Source: Halobacillus campisalis
GTDB lineage: Bacteria > Bacillota > Bacilli > Bacillales > Halobacillaceae
Length of the DNA: 64,000 nt
Direction of reading: 5' to 3'
Assembly: GCF_030345335.1 (NCBI RefSeq)
Contig: NZ_JAPVRC010000010.1
Coordinates: forward strand, 1-64,000
Each line of letters starts with the position of its first letter. Position 1 is the stretch's first letter. Shown here in pieces: positions 16,228 through 24,894 of this stretch. The notes beneath the pieces were generated by a model that searched no databases, was not told where the DNA came from, and saw only the letters and a program-made list of their open reading frames with translations. The position numbers were made by a program, and so were the translations under genes.

Positions 16228-17118
16228 ATGTTCCAGCGTAAAAACAAGTTATTGATCGAATTGCCTGTGCCCGAATATGGAGATAAAAACGCTGCAGCAG
16301 CTGTTCAGGAACTTCTTGGGGGGAAGTTCGGAGAAATGTCGACATTGAACAATTACATGTACCAGTCCTTTAATTTTCGCGGGAAGAAGAAGTTGAAGCC
16401 CTTTTATGATTTAGTGGCGAGTATCACAGCTGAAGAGCTGGGGCATGTCGAGCTTGTCGCCACGTCGATCAACTTACTGTCCAAGAACATTACATTTTCC
16501 GGAGACCCGAATATTGCTCCATTGCAAGCCGGGAAGGACGCGCGCAATACATATCAATTTATTGCCACCGCCCAGACCGCTCTTGCAGGTGATTCCATGG
16601 GCAGGGCTTGGACCGGAGATAATGTGTTCAACAGTGGAAACTTAGTCCTTGATCTCTTGCATAACTTCTTCCTGGAACTTGGAGCGAGGACGCATAAAAT
16701 GAGAGTATACGAAATGACGGACCACCCGACAGCAAGAGAAATGATCGGCTATTTGCTGGTTCGTGGAGGGGTGCATGTGCTTGCTTACGCTAAAGCGATT
16801 GAAATCATTACAGGTGTCGATGTGAAAAAGATGCTCCCTGTCCCTGACCTCAGCAACTCTAAATTCGATTACGCGCGGAAATATGAAGAACAGGGATTGA
16901 ATAATGTCCTCTATACGTGGAGTGACAACGATTATCAGGACATAAGGAAAATTTGGAAGGGCGAGAACCCAGAAACAGGTCAGCGGCTTCATGTTATAGA
17001 TGGCAGTCCTAAAGGAGCCCCTATGCCTGACTTGGATGATCTGCCGGAAGAATTCGCGCCAGGAATTGACCCCGATGATTTTCAGAAAATCGCTAAAAAG
17101 TTGATGGAAAATTTATAA
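16228..17118 (+). CDS. Manganese catalase (non-haem)
   Basis: The 296-residue protein is a ferritin-fold catalase of the YdbD/KatN type. The di-manganese ligands are visible as Glu in GGKFGEMSTLNNYM, Glu and His in AEELGHVELV, Glu in FLELGARTHKMR, and His in RGGVHVLAYAKA. It decomposes hydrogen peroxide in the cytosol or spore coat. The C-terminal tail is rich in Asp/Pro (PMPDLDDLPEEFAPGIDPDD), as usual in this family. It is the second gene of the unit with the DUF2642 protein. Confidence 0.92.
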   Translation: MFQRKNKLLIELPVPEYGDKNAAAAVQELLGGKFGEMSTLNNYMYQSFNFRGKKKLKPFYDLVASITAEELGHVELVATSINLLSKNITFSGDPNIAPLQAGKDARNTYQFIATAQTALAGDSMGRAWTGDNVFNSGNLVLDLLHNFFLELGARTHKMRVYEMTDHPTAREMIGYLLVRGGVHVLAYAKAIEIITGVDVKKMLPVPDLSNSKFDYARKYEEQGLNNVLYTWSDNDYQDIRKIWKGENPETGQRLHVIDGSPKGAPMPDLDDLPEEFAPGIDPDDFQKIAKKLMENL

Positions 17119-17132
17119 ACGCACATAAAGAT

Positions 17133-17159
17133 GTTTATATTTACCTTTCAGCAGGAAAA
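17133..17159 (+). promoter_or_regulatory. Possible sigma-B promoter
   Basis: GTTTAT (17133-17138), a 15-bp spacer and GGAAAA (17154-17159) resemble the sigma-B consensus GTTTAA/GGGTAT, 38 bp before the PNPOx-like gene. The -10 element deviates in places, so the call is weak. Confidence 0.35.
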
Positions 17160-17196
17160 CTAAGAGTAAGTTTCTCATACTGAAAGGAGAATTCCA

Positions 17197-17622
17197 TTGA
17201 ATCAAGAAGAATTGAAGAAGAAAATTTATAATATTATGGATCAACATAAAATCGGCACGCTGGCTACTGTAAAAAAAGGTAAACCACATTCCCGTTACAT
17301 GACATTTTCCAATGATGATGAATTTACCTTTTACACACCAACGAATAAGGATACTCATAAAGCAGATGAAATCGAGGAAAACCCTAATGTTCATATCCTG
17401 ATCGGATATGAGGGTGAAGGATTAGGGGACCCTTACTTGGAAGTGGAAGGTCAAGCCAAAATCCGCGATGACCAGAAAATGAAAGACTGGCTCTGGAGCG
17501 AAACCATGGAGCGCTGGTTCACAGGTAAAGGCGATCCGGATTATATCGTTCTGGAAATTTATCCTGAAAGCATCCGTTTAATGAATGCAGAAGGTGACAC
17601 TCCGGCAACGCTTGATTTATAA
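17197..17622 (+). CDS. Pyridoxamine 5'-phosphate oxidase-like general stress protein (YdaG-type)
   Basis: This 141-residue protein has the split-barrel flavin-binding fold of general stress protein 26/YdaG. IGTLATVKKGKPHSRYMTF is the first barrel strand pair, NVHILIGYEG lies in the centre, and YIVLEIYPESIRLMNAEG is at the end. Such proteins bind FMN or related cofactors; the reaction is undefined, and the B. subtilis gene is sigma-B controlled. Translation starts at TTG 17197, 8 nt after AAAGGAGA. A strong terminator follows at 17662. Confidence 0.85.
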   Translation: MNQEELKKKIYNIMDQHKIGTLATVKKGKPHSRYMTFSNDDEFTFYTPTNKDTHKADEIEENPNVHILIGYEGEGLGDPYLEVEGQAKIRDDQKMKDWLWSETMERWFTGKGDPDYIVLEIYPESIRLMNAEGDTPATLDL

Positions 17623-17661
17623 GAGGGCAGACGGATTTCGTTTCTTATAGAACACTTAATA

Positions 17662-17703
17662 AAATGCCTAACAAATTGTTTATCAATTTGTTAGGCATTT
17701 TTT
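17662..17703 (+). terminator. Terminator of the PNPOx-like gene
   Basis: AAATGCCTAACAAATTG (17662-17678) and CAATTTGTTAGGCATTT (17684-17700) form a 17-bp stem followed by a T run. Confidence 0.9.
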
Positions 17704-17861
17704 ACTGTTATAAAGGTTTATATCCATTTTTCGAGCAGGAATTTGCTGCTTCCATTGCGTAGTGAAGTACATAACTTCGTGTGCGCTTGTGTTACACTTT
17801 GCACCTGCAAATTGACATCCAATCACTTATTACATTTTAGAATCAAGAGACTATGAAAGAA

Positions 17862-18412
17862 TGTTCTTAAACAAACTGGCAGGTTAGTCGAAGACTCGAT
17901 TCCGAGACATTTGGTGAGAGGATACGGGCGGCGGGGAATGGCTCGCTTTCCGTGGGAGCGCGGTGAGCTTCCTCGGACGTCCCGTCCTGCGGGATCTCAC
18001 CAAGCACTCTCTTCCCACAGGAGTCTCGCCATTCCCCGCCGCCCCTCACTATAGATGTGCTTCTCGAAATCTTTTAAAAAAGAATCTTCTTAGTAATAGG
18101 GAGAGCATTAAACTCCAGTGCTTTGTTTTAAAACTCTGCACTTTAAGGTAGTTTCAAACATCTTCTTGCATACAAAAGTCTCGCTGGTTATCACTCAAAA
18201 GCAGTTATTTTTCTGTGAAGGACCGCAAAAAATGTTTCCGTTATCCTCACAAAGGCAAGAAGTTCCAAGAAAAGGCGAGACTCTTGGAATACACGGTGTT
18301 TTCTAATATTTTCAATCAGTGGCTAATAATTTTAAACTTGGTGTAGTTTCGAGCACCATCTCCTCATACCAAAGTCTCGAAACTGAGTCTACAAGAATAG
18401 GGAGCGTTAGTT
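17862..18412. repeat. Family I modular repeat, one palindrome plus spacer
   Basis: No gene is found between 17623 and 18491. The region is largely a copy of the element at 56277-57044, in opposite orientation. It has one complete palindromic module (arms GGGCGGCGGGGAATGGC at 17926-17942 and its perfect complement at 18028-18044), then about 300 bp of conserved spacer (about 18070-18340), then the shared end TCGAAACTGAGTCT (18377-18390) and GAATAGGGAGC. The second palindrome of the full element is missing: only about 20 bp separate GTTTCGAGCACC from GTCTCGAAAC. Terminal repeats are degraded. Confidence 0.85.
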
Positions 18413-18491
18413 GTAGAACTTGAATTTTATATTTCAAATTGTAAGAGGATTTACAATACTGATATGAAAATTGGATCCAGGTTCAGACTTC

Positions 18492-18803
18492 TTAATGGTG
18501 AAGGGCGTGCTGAATCATTTGCTGAAGCACGTTGATGACGTGTTCATCATCGTGAGAGTAATACATCGTCGTGCCTTCTCTCCGATATTTAACGAGCCGT
18601 AGGTTTTTTAAAAAGCGCAGTTGATGCGATACAGTCGACTGCCGCATTTTCAGATTCTCGGCAATGTCATTGACGCTGTATTCTTTTTCAAAAAGAAGAT
18701 TTAATATCCTGACACGCGTAGGGTCGGATAAAGCTTTAAAGGTTTGGGTGACGACAAATAACGTTTCTTCGTCCAAGTCTTTTGAATAAAGTGGATCATC
18801 CAT
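18492..18803 (-). CDS. czrA: ArsR/SmtB-family zinc-responsive repressor (CzrA-like)
   Basis: A 103-residue winged-helix repressor. The recognition helix region is [24 protein letters not shown]. The C-terminal alpha-5 helix carries the metal-site pattern Asp-x-His then His-x-x-His ([18 protein letters not shown]), as in CzrA, so zinc or cobalt should release it from DNA. I chose the ATG at 18803, 8 nt from AGGAGG; longer in-frame starts lie inside the upstream exporter gene. It overlaps that gene by 8 bp, so repressor and exporter are translationally coupled and probably autoregulated. Confidence 0.88.
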   Translation of the reverse strand: MDDPLYSKDLDEETLFVVTQTFKALSDPTRVRILNLLFEKEYSVNDIAENLKMRQSTVSHQLRFLKNLRLVKYRREGTTMYYSHDDEHVINVLQQMIQHALHH

Positions 18804-19704
18804 GGTGCAGGCCTCCTTCATCTTCATCATGCATAGCACAGTATTCATCTTCGTATTCAATTTCTATTGTGATGTGGTCGAGATGAATTGAACCGATGAT
18901 TCCTTTGACTTGTTCCTTGATGGCACAAACCTCTTCTTTTCCAGCAGAAGACGGTACGACGACGTGGGTGGAGAAAGCGTGATGCTCGCCATCGAGTGAC
19001 CATAAATGCGTATGGTGAGTGGACTGTACGTCAGGAAGCTGATTCATTTTGTTTATAATATCCTCAAGATCGATATTTTCCGGTACGGCTTCTAGGAATA
19101 AGCGCATCGTTTTGATTAAGTTTACAATAACGTTATATAAAATATAAAGTGTAATCCCGATCGAAGCTAATGGATCTAAAATAGGAAGGTCTGCAAATGT
19201 CATGATCACACTTACAATAAATACAGCAACCCATCCTAAAACGTCCTCCAATAAATGCCAGGTCATCACCTTCTGGTTCATCGATTCTCCACCGCGTAAA
19301 CGGAACACAGCCGCTCCATTTACTAAGATCCCTAACACAGCGAGCCCCATCATTCCGAGCGTATGAGGCTGCTCTGGGTCCATCAGCCGCGGAATGGCTT
19401 CCGTTAATATGAAGATAGAACCCACGACAAGCACTGTGCTGTTAATAAGCGCCGCTAAAAGGGAAAAGCGTTTAAATCCAAACGAAAAGTGCTGCGTTTT
19501 CTTTTTCTGCGAGAATTTTTGAAGGAACCATGCGAGACCTAAAGAAATAGAATCTCCAAGGTCGTGTAACGCATCTGAAATAATAGCCATACTGTTGGTT
19601 AGGATACCGCCGATCAGTTCAATGATCGTAAAGCCTAAGTTTAAGAAAAAGGCTACTTTAATATTTCCAGTTGTATGGTCGTGATGATGGTGATGGTGTC
19701 CCAT
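18796..19704 (-). CDS. czcD: Cation diffusion facilitator zinc exporter (CzcD-like)
   Basis: The 302-residue protein has the CDF layout: a His-rich N-terminus ([10 protein letters not shown]), six TM helices (about 18-205) and a cytoplasmic domain. The metal site in the membrane is formed by DALHDLGD in TM2 and HLLEDVLGW in TM5. A second His/Asp-rich tail ([15 protein letters not shown]) closes the protein. It exchanges cytosolic Zn, Co or Cd for protons. The ATG at 19704 follows AAGGAGGG by 8 nt. Confidence 0.92.
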   Translation of the reverse strand: MGHHHHHHDHTTGNIKVAFFLNLGFTIIELIGGILTNSMAIISDALHDLGDSISLGLAWFLQKFSQKKKTQHFSFGFKRFSLLAALINSTVLVVGSIFILTEAIPRLMDPEQPHTLGMMGLAVLGILVNGAAVFRLRGGESMNQKVMTWHLLEDVLGWVAVFIVSVIMTFADLPILDPLASIGITLYILYNVIVNLIKTMRLFLEAVPENIDLEDIINKMNQLPDVQSTHHTHLWSLDGEHHAFSTHVVVPSSAGKEEVCAIKEQVKGIIGSIHLDHITIEIEYEDEYCAMHDEDEGGLHHG

Positions 19705-19735
19705 GTTCAATTCCCTCCTTATTTCAATATATGCG

Positions 19736-19780
19736 TATATGTACATATATAATATTAAAGTGTTAAGAAAAAGGTGTCAA
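19736..19780 (-). promoter_or_regulatory. czcD-czrA promoter with palindromic operator
   Basis: On the minus strand, TTGACA (19780-19775) is followed after 17 bp by TAATAT (19757-19752). Just downstream is the perfect 14-bp palindrome TATATGTACATATA (19736-19749), set in a longer ATATG...CATAT symmetric stretch typical of ArsR/CzrA operators. It would cover the transcription start. Confidence 0.55.
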
Positions 19781-19787
19781 ACTACAA

Positions 19788-19816
19788 AAAGTCAGGCTGG
19801 AGTACAGCCTGACTTT
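19788..19816 (-). terminator. Terminator of the DUF2254 gene
   Basis: AAAGTCAGGCTG (19788-19799) and CAGCCTGACTTT (19805-19816) form a perfect 12-bp stem, followed on the minus strand by T-rich sequence. Confidence 0.85.
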
Positions 19817-19818
19817 AA

Positions 19819-21204
19819 TTATGTGTTTGAATTAGCATTAGGATAAAACTTAGCTTCTATTCTTGGATACTCGTCCTGATGGCCGGTAACTTCAGCCATG
19901 TTTCGAATCGCTCGTAATAAAAATGTTTTATCCAGTTCATAAATGACCTCAGTTTCGATGTGATCCATAGTATTACATGCGAATTCCCATAAGGCGTCGT
20001 GCTTCGCTTGATCGATGGATTGAGCGACCATCGTCAGGGCTTCAATAATATCTGTGATGATGAGGTGGTTCTTGTTTGCGTAATGTCTAATGAACCCAAA
20101 TCCGCGGTAAATATAATAGTCGAACGTTTCTTCTTTTAATATGATTCTTACTTGTTCTTCATTATCTTTCAAGTAAGGGCTGAAGGTAATATAATTATCG
20201 ACCGTCAGCATAAGCTCCGCCATTTGGTGGATTGTGTTCGAAGCGGTTTTAGGATCATCATTTCCGATTCCTTTTATAGCAATTTCGGCAAGTTTATGCA
20301 TTCCCATTTGCAGATCCTGTACTTCTGTTTCTTTATGACCGGTTTCCACCATTTCGTAATATTTGGATTCATCGATTTGATCGGAACCGGGTCCCCAGTA
20401 GGTGATAAGCTCGTTTCCTGCTAATGTATAATCTCCTACACGGGATTCAAGTTGAATGATGATGTCATCTTTTCTAGCTTCTTCGAGCATCAGATTATAA
20501 TCTATTAATTGAAGATACCCTGAATCTCTGGCAAGTACATGATGCTGAGTTTTGCGGTAGTTTTCTTTAAGGTCTCCCGGTTCACTGGTTCGGTGAACTT
20601 CCAAGTCTTTTCTTAATGTATCATAAATGATTTCTTTAGAGACGTTTTTCATGCTGAACGTAATATTGTGCACTTGCATCCACGTCGTGGCATGGTTGAT
20701 GAAGTATACGAAAACAACAGCCGTAATAAAGGCTAATAACACCGTCATTACAGGAATAGCTACAAAAATGTCTGTTGATGAAGTTCCGATGAAGAGGAAG
20801 GTGATCAGTACATAGACGAAGCTCCCGTTAAAAATGCCGAGTGCGTGCTGTGTCTGCTTGTCCGCGACGAAATTCAGCAGCATGCGAGGAGAGAACTGTC
20901 CACTGAACGTAGTCAATACAACGAGTAATGAGTTCAGCGTGAAGGCGCTGAGTGTCAATATTCCGCTGATCAAAGTGCTGACAAGCGTTCTTGTCGCTGA
21001 AGCTTCTATGTGTAAAGCAGATGGTGCCATCTCCGTTATTCCAATTTGTATGTCTATCACTATTGTGAAAGCTACTAAAAAGAAAGCCAGAATGATATAG
21101 ACGAGAGGCATATACCATAATGTCGATTGTATTTCTTGTCTTCTTACTCTTTTGGACATTTTAAAATATTTACTTAATGATATCGGGAGAATTTTAAGAA
21201 ACAT
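19819..21204 (-). CDS. DUF2254 predicted membrane protein
   Basis: The 461-residue protein has about four TM helices in its first 175 residues, including TLVSTLISGILTLSAFTLNSLLVVL, and a long soluble C-terminal part. The motif TTFSGQFSPRMLLNFVADKQTQHALGIF at about residue 100 is typical of the DUF2254 family. The function of the family is unknown. It is monocistronic and ends in a strong terminator. An ATG with AGGAGG-like sequence (GGAGGCCACC) sets the start. Confidence 0.82.
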   Translation of the reverse strand: MFLKILPISLSKYFKMSKRVRRQEIQSTLWYMPLVYIILAFFLVAFTIVIDIQIGITEMAPSALHIEASATRTLVSTLISGILTLSAFTLNSLLVVLTTFSGQFSPRMLLNFVADKQTQHALGIFNGSFVYVLITFLFIGTSSTDIFVAIPVMTVLLAFITAVVFVYFINHATTWMQVHNITFSMKNVSKEIIYDTLRKDLEVHRTSEPGDLKENYRKTQHHVLARDSGYLQLIDYNLMLEEARKDDIIIQLESRVGDYTLAGNELITYWGPGSDQIDESKYYEMVETGHKETEVQDLQMGMHKLAEIAIKGIGNDDPKTASNTIHQMAELMLTVDNYITFSPYLKDNEEQVRIILKEETFDYYIYRGFGFIRHYANKNHLIITDIIEALTMVAQSIDQAKHDALWEFACNTMDHIETEVIYELDKTFLLRAIRNMAEVTGHQDEYPRIEAKFYPNANSNT

Positions 21205-21346
21205 TAGTGGTGGCCTCCTATTCTGATATAATAATTTTTTTGCTAAACCTTATATTCCCCCCGAATGTGGTTTTAAACAGAAAAATGCTATAAAATCCGA
21301 AGTAAGGTGTAAGAGATTTAAATCTAAAGAGAAGCGGGGTTTCAAC

Positions 21347-21790
21347 ATGTGGTACAAAAAAACATTTGAAGAGCTGACAAAAGATGAGTTACATAGGATT
21401 TTTCAAGAAAGAGTCAAGGTTTTTGTCGTAGAACAAACTTGCTATTACCAAGAAGTAGATGGGCAGGACGATGATTGCTTACATATATGGAAAGAAGAAG
21501 ATGGGAAAATTGTAACATACTGCAGAATCGTACCTTCTGTAAAAGATGGCGATTCTTATTCAATAGGCAGAGTCTTAGTTGAAAAGGAATCTAGAGGGAG
21601 GGGGCTTGGCCGTGAAATCATGGAAAGAGCTATTGACATTATAATAGAAGAGATAGGAGCGAAGACTATCGGCCTTCATGCCCAGGAATACTTGAGAAAC
21701 TTTTATCGGTCATTTGGTTTCGAGGAAATGACGGATGTTTATTTAGAAGATGACATACCTCATGTGGATATGCTAATGCACGTTAGATAG
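21347..21790 (+). CDS. GNAT acetyltransferase, ElaA-like
   Basis: The protein matches the ElaA branch of GNAT acetyltransferases: an N-terminal LHRIFQERVKVFVVEQ..YYQEVDGQDDDCLH block, then the acetyl-CoA pyrophosphate loop VEKESRGRGLGREIM, and a C-terminal AQEYLRNFYRSFGF. It should transfer an acetyl group from acetyl-CoA; the acceptor is unknown. The gene is single and 75 bp before an aldehyde dehydrogenase gene, which has its own ribosome binding site. Confidence 0.85.
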   Translation: MWYKKTFEELTKDELHRIFQERVKVFVVEQTCYYQEVDGQDDDCLHIWKEEDGKIVTYCRIVPSVKDGDSYSIGRVLVEKESRGRGLGREIMERAIDIIIEEIGAKTIGLHAQEYLRNFYRSFGFEEMTDVYLEDDIPHVDMLMHVR

Positions 21791-21864
21791 GGACGCTAAA
21801 TGTTTTGTATCGAGATTGTTGTGGAAAATACCCTAATGTCAAACAATTCATGGAGGTATGAAAT

Positions 21865-23319
21865 ATGAGTCCACAAACGTTTACGAAGCAATATATAAAT
21901 GGAGAATGGAAAAACGGTTCGAGTGAAAAAGTACTTGAAAACCTTAATCCATATACAAGCCAACCTTTGGCTAATATAACGTCAGCTAATGAAGAAGATC
22001 TTAATAAAGCCTATCAAGCAGCAGAGGCGGCTCAACAAGACTGGAGCCAGCGTACGCCTGCTGAGATCCAATCTTACTTTGACGCTTTATTAAGAAATAT
22101 AACTGATAGAAAAGATGAGATCATTGACTGGCTGGTTAAAGAAGCTGGAAGTACACTCGTGAAGGCAGAGGTCGAATTTCAAGCAGCTCTTGGAATTGTA
22201 CGTGAGTCGTTATCCTTCCCTACGAGAATGAATGGACAGATTCTGCCGTCTAACACACCAGGTAAAGAGAACAGAGTCTATCGTTCTCCTAAAGGTGTCG
22301 TTGGAGTGATCGGCCCATGGAACTTCCCTTTCCATTTAGCTCTCCGATCTATTGCACCGGCTGTAGCTCTGGGAAATACAGTAGTGGTTAAACCCGCGTC
22401 AGAAACACCTGCTACTTCAGGGTTGTTAATAGCTGACCTATTCGAAGAAGCTGGTTTTCCAAAAGGAGTCATCAACGTAGTGGCAGGGAGAGGTTCTGAA
22501 ATCGGTGATGCGTTCGTCACTCATCCTGCAGCGAAATTGATTTCTTTCACCGGGTCGACAGAGGTAGGAAGTCACATCGGAGAACTTGCCGGGAAGCATA
22601 TTAAAGATACCGCGCTTGAATTAGGTGGTAACAATGCAATGTTAGTGTTGGAGGATGCAAATATCGAAAGAGCAGTTGAAGCAGCTTCCTTCGGGAAATA
22701 TTTGCACCAGGGACAAATCTGTATGTCATTAAACCGGATCATTGTCCACGAATCAATCCACGATCAGTTTGTAGAAAAATTCAAAGAAAAAGTGGATAAC
22801 TTAAAGGCAGGCGATCCTTCTGAAAAAGATACCGTAGTTGGTCCGCTGATCAACAAAGATGCTGTAGAGCGCATCCAAGAGGATCTGCAAACAAGCCTCG
22901 ATCAAGGAGCAAACTTACTGAGCGGCGGTGAAGCTGATGGAAATGTAATGCAGCCAACTGTGCTTACTAATGTCACAAACGATATGCCGGTCGCGAAGAA
23001 TGAAATGTTCGGGCCAGTGGCGGTTATTATAAAAGTATCCAGTGAAGAGGAAGCTATTTCTGTCGCCAATGATTCAGTATATGGTTTGAGCGGATCAGTC
23101 TTTACCGAAGATATCCATCGAGGAGTAGAAGCAGCCAAGCAGGTAAATACAGGGATGATCCACATCAACGACCAATCAGTAAATGATGAAGCGCACGTCG
23201 CCTTCGGTGGTGAAAAAGAATCAGGATTAGGCCGCTTTGGCGGAGAATGGGCAATTGATAAATTTACGACCGTGAAAACGATCAGTGTAATGAACCACCA
23301 CCGAGAATTTCCGTTTTAA
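21865..23319 (+). CDS. NAD(P)-dependent aldehyde dehydrogenase (YfmT/vanillin-dehydrogenase-like)
   Basis: A complete ALDH-superfamily enzyme of 484 residues. The catalytic features are the Asn in GPWNFPFHLALR, the nucleotide-binding FTGSTEVG, the general base Glu in LELGGNN and the catalytic Cys in QGQICMSLNR. The overall sequence resembles B. subtilis YfmT, a benzaldehyde/vanillin dehydrogenase. It oxidises an aldehyde to the acid; the physiological substrate is not certain. A hairpin with ATCACTCA/TGAGTGAT arms lies just after the stop (about 23343-23371) but has no T-run. Confidence 0.88.
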   Translation: MSPQTFTKQYINGEWKNGSSEKVLENLNPYTSQPLANITSANEEDLNKAYQAAEAAQQDWSQRTPAEIQSYFDALLRNITDRKDEIIDWLVKEAGSTLVKAEVEFQAALGIVRESLSFPTRMNGQILPSNTPGKENRVYRSPKGVVGVIGPWNFPFHLALRSIAPAVALGNTVVVKPASETPATSGLLIADLFEEAGFPKGVINVVAGRGSEIGDAFVTHPAAKLISFTGSTEVGSHIGELAGKHIKDTALELGGNNAMLVLEDANIERAVEAASFGKYLHQGQICMSLNRIIVHESIHDQFVEKFKEKVDNLKAGDPSEKDTVVGPLINKDAVERIQEDLQTSLDQGANLLSGGEADGNVMQPTVLTNVTNDMPVAKNEMFGPVAVIIKVSSEEEAISVANDSVYGLSGSVFTEDIHRGVEAAKQVNTGMIHINDQSVNDEAHVAFGGEKESGLGRFGGEWAIDKFTTVKTISVMNHHREFPF

Positions 23320-23380
23320 GTATAAAGATTAACCCTGTTGCTGATCACTCATAAGAGAATTATTGAGTGATACAGCCTGA

Positions 23381-23536
23381 TTGTTGAAGACTCATTTGCG
23401 AAACGTTTGGTGAGTAGGGCAGGGCGGCGAGGAATAGCTCGCTTTCCGTGGGAGCACGGTGAGCCTCCTCGGTCTCTCAAAACGGAGTCTTCTAAATAAG
23501 GGAGCTTATTTGAATATCAATATGTGCAGAGCTTAA
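23381..23536. repeat. Family I repeat, short derivative
   Basis: Begins TTGAAGACTC and ends GGAGTCTTCTAAATAAGGGAGC plus ATTTGAATATCAATATG, the end motifs of family I. Inside, only the left half of a palindrome is kept (GCTCGCTTTCCGTGGGAGC then GGTGAGCCTCCTCGG). The right half has been lost, so it no longer folds fully. Confidence 0.75.
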
Positions 23537-23540
23537 ATAA

Positions 23541-23576
23541 AAAAATCGCCGGAATTGAGTTTCCGGCGATTTTTTT
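23541..23576. terminator. Bidirectional terminator
   Basis: AAAAATCGCCGGAA (23541-23554) and TTCCGGCGATTTTT (23561-23574) form a perfect 14-bp stem. It overlaps the stop codon region of the minus-strand aminotransferase and can also stop plus-strand transcription from the ALDH side. Confidence 0.9.
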
Positions 23577-24750
23577 AATGATTGGATTTGAATTGTTTAA
23601 AACGTCCGATGGCGTCTTTGAGCTTCTCTTCTGAATTGTTCAAGCCAATTCTTACATAGGACTCTCCATATGTACCGAAGCCGATACCTGGGGCTACGAA
23701 TAGTCCAGTTTCTTTTAATAAGGCGTCAGCGAATGACTCTGAGGTAAATCCTTCTGGTGCTTTCAACCACATGAAAAAGGAACCTTTACACGGGGTCGTT
23801 TCATACCCTGCATCCTTCAGTCCTTCTTCCAGCAAGTTCCTCCTCTGTTCATAGGCAGCCCTTAAATCCTCCACACATTGCTGCGAGTCTAGAAGTGCCG
23901 TGGCTGCTGCATCCTGGACGGCTCCGAACAAGCTGCAATAATAATGATCTTGTATGACATCCAGGGCTTTGACCACGCTTTTATTCCCTACAGCAAAAGC
24001 GATTCGCCAGCCTGCCATGTTATACGTTTTTGACATCGTATAGATTTCGACACCGACATCCTTAGCTCCAGGCATTTGCAGGAAGCTGAGCGGTTTTTGG
24101 CCATCAAAACCGATGGCGCCATAGGCGAAATCGTGGACGACGCAAAAGTCGTTTTGATTAGCTAATTGAATGGTCTCTTCAAAAAATTCCGGGTTTGCCA
24201 CGGCTCCAGTCGGGTTATTAGGATAATTCAGAAACAAAAGTTTGGCCTTTGCTAACACATCGGGATCAATTTCATTGTAGTCTGGCAAGAAACCATTCTC
24301 TTCACGCAGAGGCATAGGTTCCATAACACCTTCAGCAAGAGCGACGCCTGACCAGTAATCAGGGTAACCTGGATCAGGGACCAGGGCGATATCGCCGGGG
24401 TTTAGAAAGCATTGATTTAATTCGACTAACCCTGCTTTACTCCCGAACAGGATAGAAACTTCCGAAGAAGGATCGATATCGACATCGTATTCTCTTTTGT
24501 AAAAGGTAGCTACGGCTTCTTTCAAATGCTCGAAGCCTTGAAAAGGAGGGTATTTGTGGTTGATGGGATTTTCAGCAGCCTTTTGTAGTGATTTTACAAT
24601 ATGATCAGGTGTGGGCTGATCAGGATTTCCTTGACCAAGGTTGATTAAATCATGCCCCTTCTGCTGATATGTATTAAGTTTGTTGACAAGTGTCGCAAAG
24701 AATTGATCAGGCAAACGTTTGATAGCATCTGACGGCTGGAATTCTTTCAT
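23575..24750 (-). CDS. mtnE: PLP-dependent aminotransferase, MtnE-like
   Basis: A class I/II aminotransferase of 391 residues. INLGQGNPDQPTPDHIV near the N-terminus, PDPGYPDYWSGVALAEG, NYPNNPTGAVA, the PLP-lysine region TMSKTYNMAGWR, and YVRIGLNN with the substrate Arg are all present. It strongly resembles B. subtilis MtnE, which transfers an amino group (preferably from glutamine) to the keto acid that regenerates methionine in methylthioadenosine salvage. No SAM riboswitch is visible in front. Its B. subtilis neighbour mtnU lies 3.9 kb away here on the same strand. Confidence 0.78.
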   Translation of the reverse strand: MKEFQPSDAIKRLPDQFFATLVNKLNTYQQKGHDLINLGQGNPDQPTPDHIVKSLQKAAENPINHKYPPFQGFEHLKEAVATFYKREYDVDIDPSSEVSILFGSKAGLVELNQCFLNPGDIALVPDPGYPDYWSGVALAEGVMEPMPLREENGFLPDYNEIDPDVLAKAKLLFLNYPNNPTGAVANPEFFEETIQLANQNDFCVVHDFAYGAIGFDGQKPLSFLQMPGAKDVGVEIYTMSKTYNMAGWRIAFAVGNKSVVKALDVIQDHYYCSLFGAVQDAAATALLDSQQCVEDLRAAYEQRRNLLEEGLKDAGYETTPCKGSFFMWLKAPEGFTSESFADALLKETGLFVAPGIGFGTYGESYVRIGLNNSEEKLKDAIGRFKQFKSNH

Positions 24751-24894
24751 AATGGACCCTTCCCTTCTGTTTATTTTTTGAAAAGTTTAATAATTCATAT
24801 TAACGCGGGTCTTATCTTTTGTAAAGGGAGTACTATTTTTATGAGATCTTCTTTAGGGTATAACTAGAGAAGAAGATGCGAAGGAGTGTTTACC

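Noticed and set aside
17862-18412. CRISPR array
   Set aside because: Repeats are dispersed, palindromic and of unequal length; there are no regularly spaced direct repeats or cas genes.
23343-23371. Hairpin after the aldehyde dehydrogenase as a terminator
   Set aside because: The stem is good but no T-run follows on either strand; the better terminator is at 23541-23576.
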